Shown one piece after another: positions 59,464 through 59,484 of a DNA stretch of 59,484 nucleotides (positions within the stretch are counted from its first letter, which is position 1; each line of letters starts with the position of its first letter). The DNA lies in contig NZ_NMQW01000051.1 of the NCBI RefSeq assembly GCF_002234615.1, positions 1 to 59,484 of the forward strand. The letters are read 5' to 3'. Made by a program: the position numbers and the translations under genes. This DNA is from Paenibacillus rigui (GTDB lineage Bacteria; Bacillota; Bacilli; Paenibacillales; NBRC-103111). The notes beneath the pieces are model-generated. The model did no database searches. It saw nothing but the letters and a program-made list of their open reading frames with translations, and was not told where the DNA came from.

Positions 59464-59484
59464 GCTTGGCGACGTCCTACTCTC
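59464..59484 (-). rRNA. rrf: 5S ribosomal RNA, 3' end (partial)
   Basis: The last 21 bases, read on the minus strand, are GAGAGTAGGACGTCGCCAAG plus C, the conserved 3' end of Bacillales 5S rRNA. The gene continues beyond the right edge, so an rrn operon lies immediately upstream of ctsR, as in B. subtilis. Confidence 0.85.

Overview
This window is a core-genome segment of a low-GC Gram-positive spore former. Gene order, zinc-ribbon ribosomal proteins (S14, L33, L36), two sporulation lipoprotein/deacetylase genes, kbaA and the ctsR-mcsA-mcsB-clpC operon all point to Bacillales. The N-terminus of SigH, the pssA gene between disA and yacL, and the sat-cysH pair point to Paenibacillaceae, most likely Paenibacillus (inference). 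Almost everything is on the minus strand, so biological order runs from high to low coordinates. The segment lies between two rRNA operons: the right edge holds the last bases of a 5S gene and its terminator, and the left edge holds the promoter and leader of the next rrn operon.

Right to left: (1) 59.3-53.1 kb is the heat-shock operon ctsR-mcsA-mcsB-clpC, with a CtsR operator of three heptads, followed by radA. (2) 53.0-42.1 kb holds disA (c-di-AMP), pssA, yacL (PIN-TRAM), ispD-ispF, gltX, a Cys-specific T-box, cysE-cysS-mrnC-rlmB-rae1 and sigH. (3) 41.8-38.2 kb holds rpmG-secE-nusG, rplK-rplA and rplJ-rplL with an L10-type attenuated leader. (4) 38.1-25.1 kb holds a methyltransferase gene (ybxB), rpoB, rpoC and the str operon ybxF-rpsL-rpsG-fusA-tuf. 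(5) 24.9-9.7 kb is the uninterrupted S10-spc-alpha superoperon from rpsJ to rplQ, including secY, adk, map, a KOW protein, infA and rpoA. (6) 9.6-7.7 kb is truA, then rplM-rpsI behind a structured leader. (7) 7.5-5.6 kb is cysH-sat for sulfate assimilation. (8) 5.5-0.25 kb is a sporulation/germination group: cwlD, mrp(salA), gerD (+), kbaA, pdaB (+), a SpoIIM-family membrane protein and one small unknown gene.

All genes look intact. I saw no insertion sequence, prophage, CRISPR array, tRNA gene or pseudogene. RpoB and S12 carry wild-type residues at the classic rifampicin and streptomycin positions. The ECF transporter genes that follow rplQ in B. subtilis are absent.

The unusual material is in the intergenic DNA: three 45-bp tandem, hairpin-forming repeats between rplK and rplA; a 35-bp near-perfect palindrome over a promoter upstream of rpoB; an 11-bp inverted repeat over the pssA promoter; an intrinsic terminator whose 3' arm is the cwlD ribosome binding site and whose loop coincides with a predicted sporulation start site; a tiny terminator right at the rpmG-secE-nusG transcription start; and the same 7-bp-hairpin-plus-Shine-Dalgarno module in front of rpmJ, rplX and rplJ. 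Start positions given here were chosen by ribosome binding site and family length, and several differ from the longest open frame.
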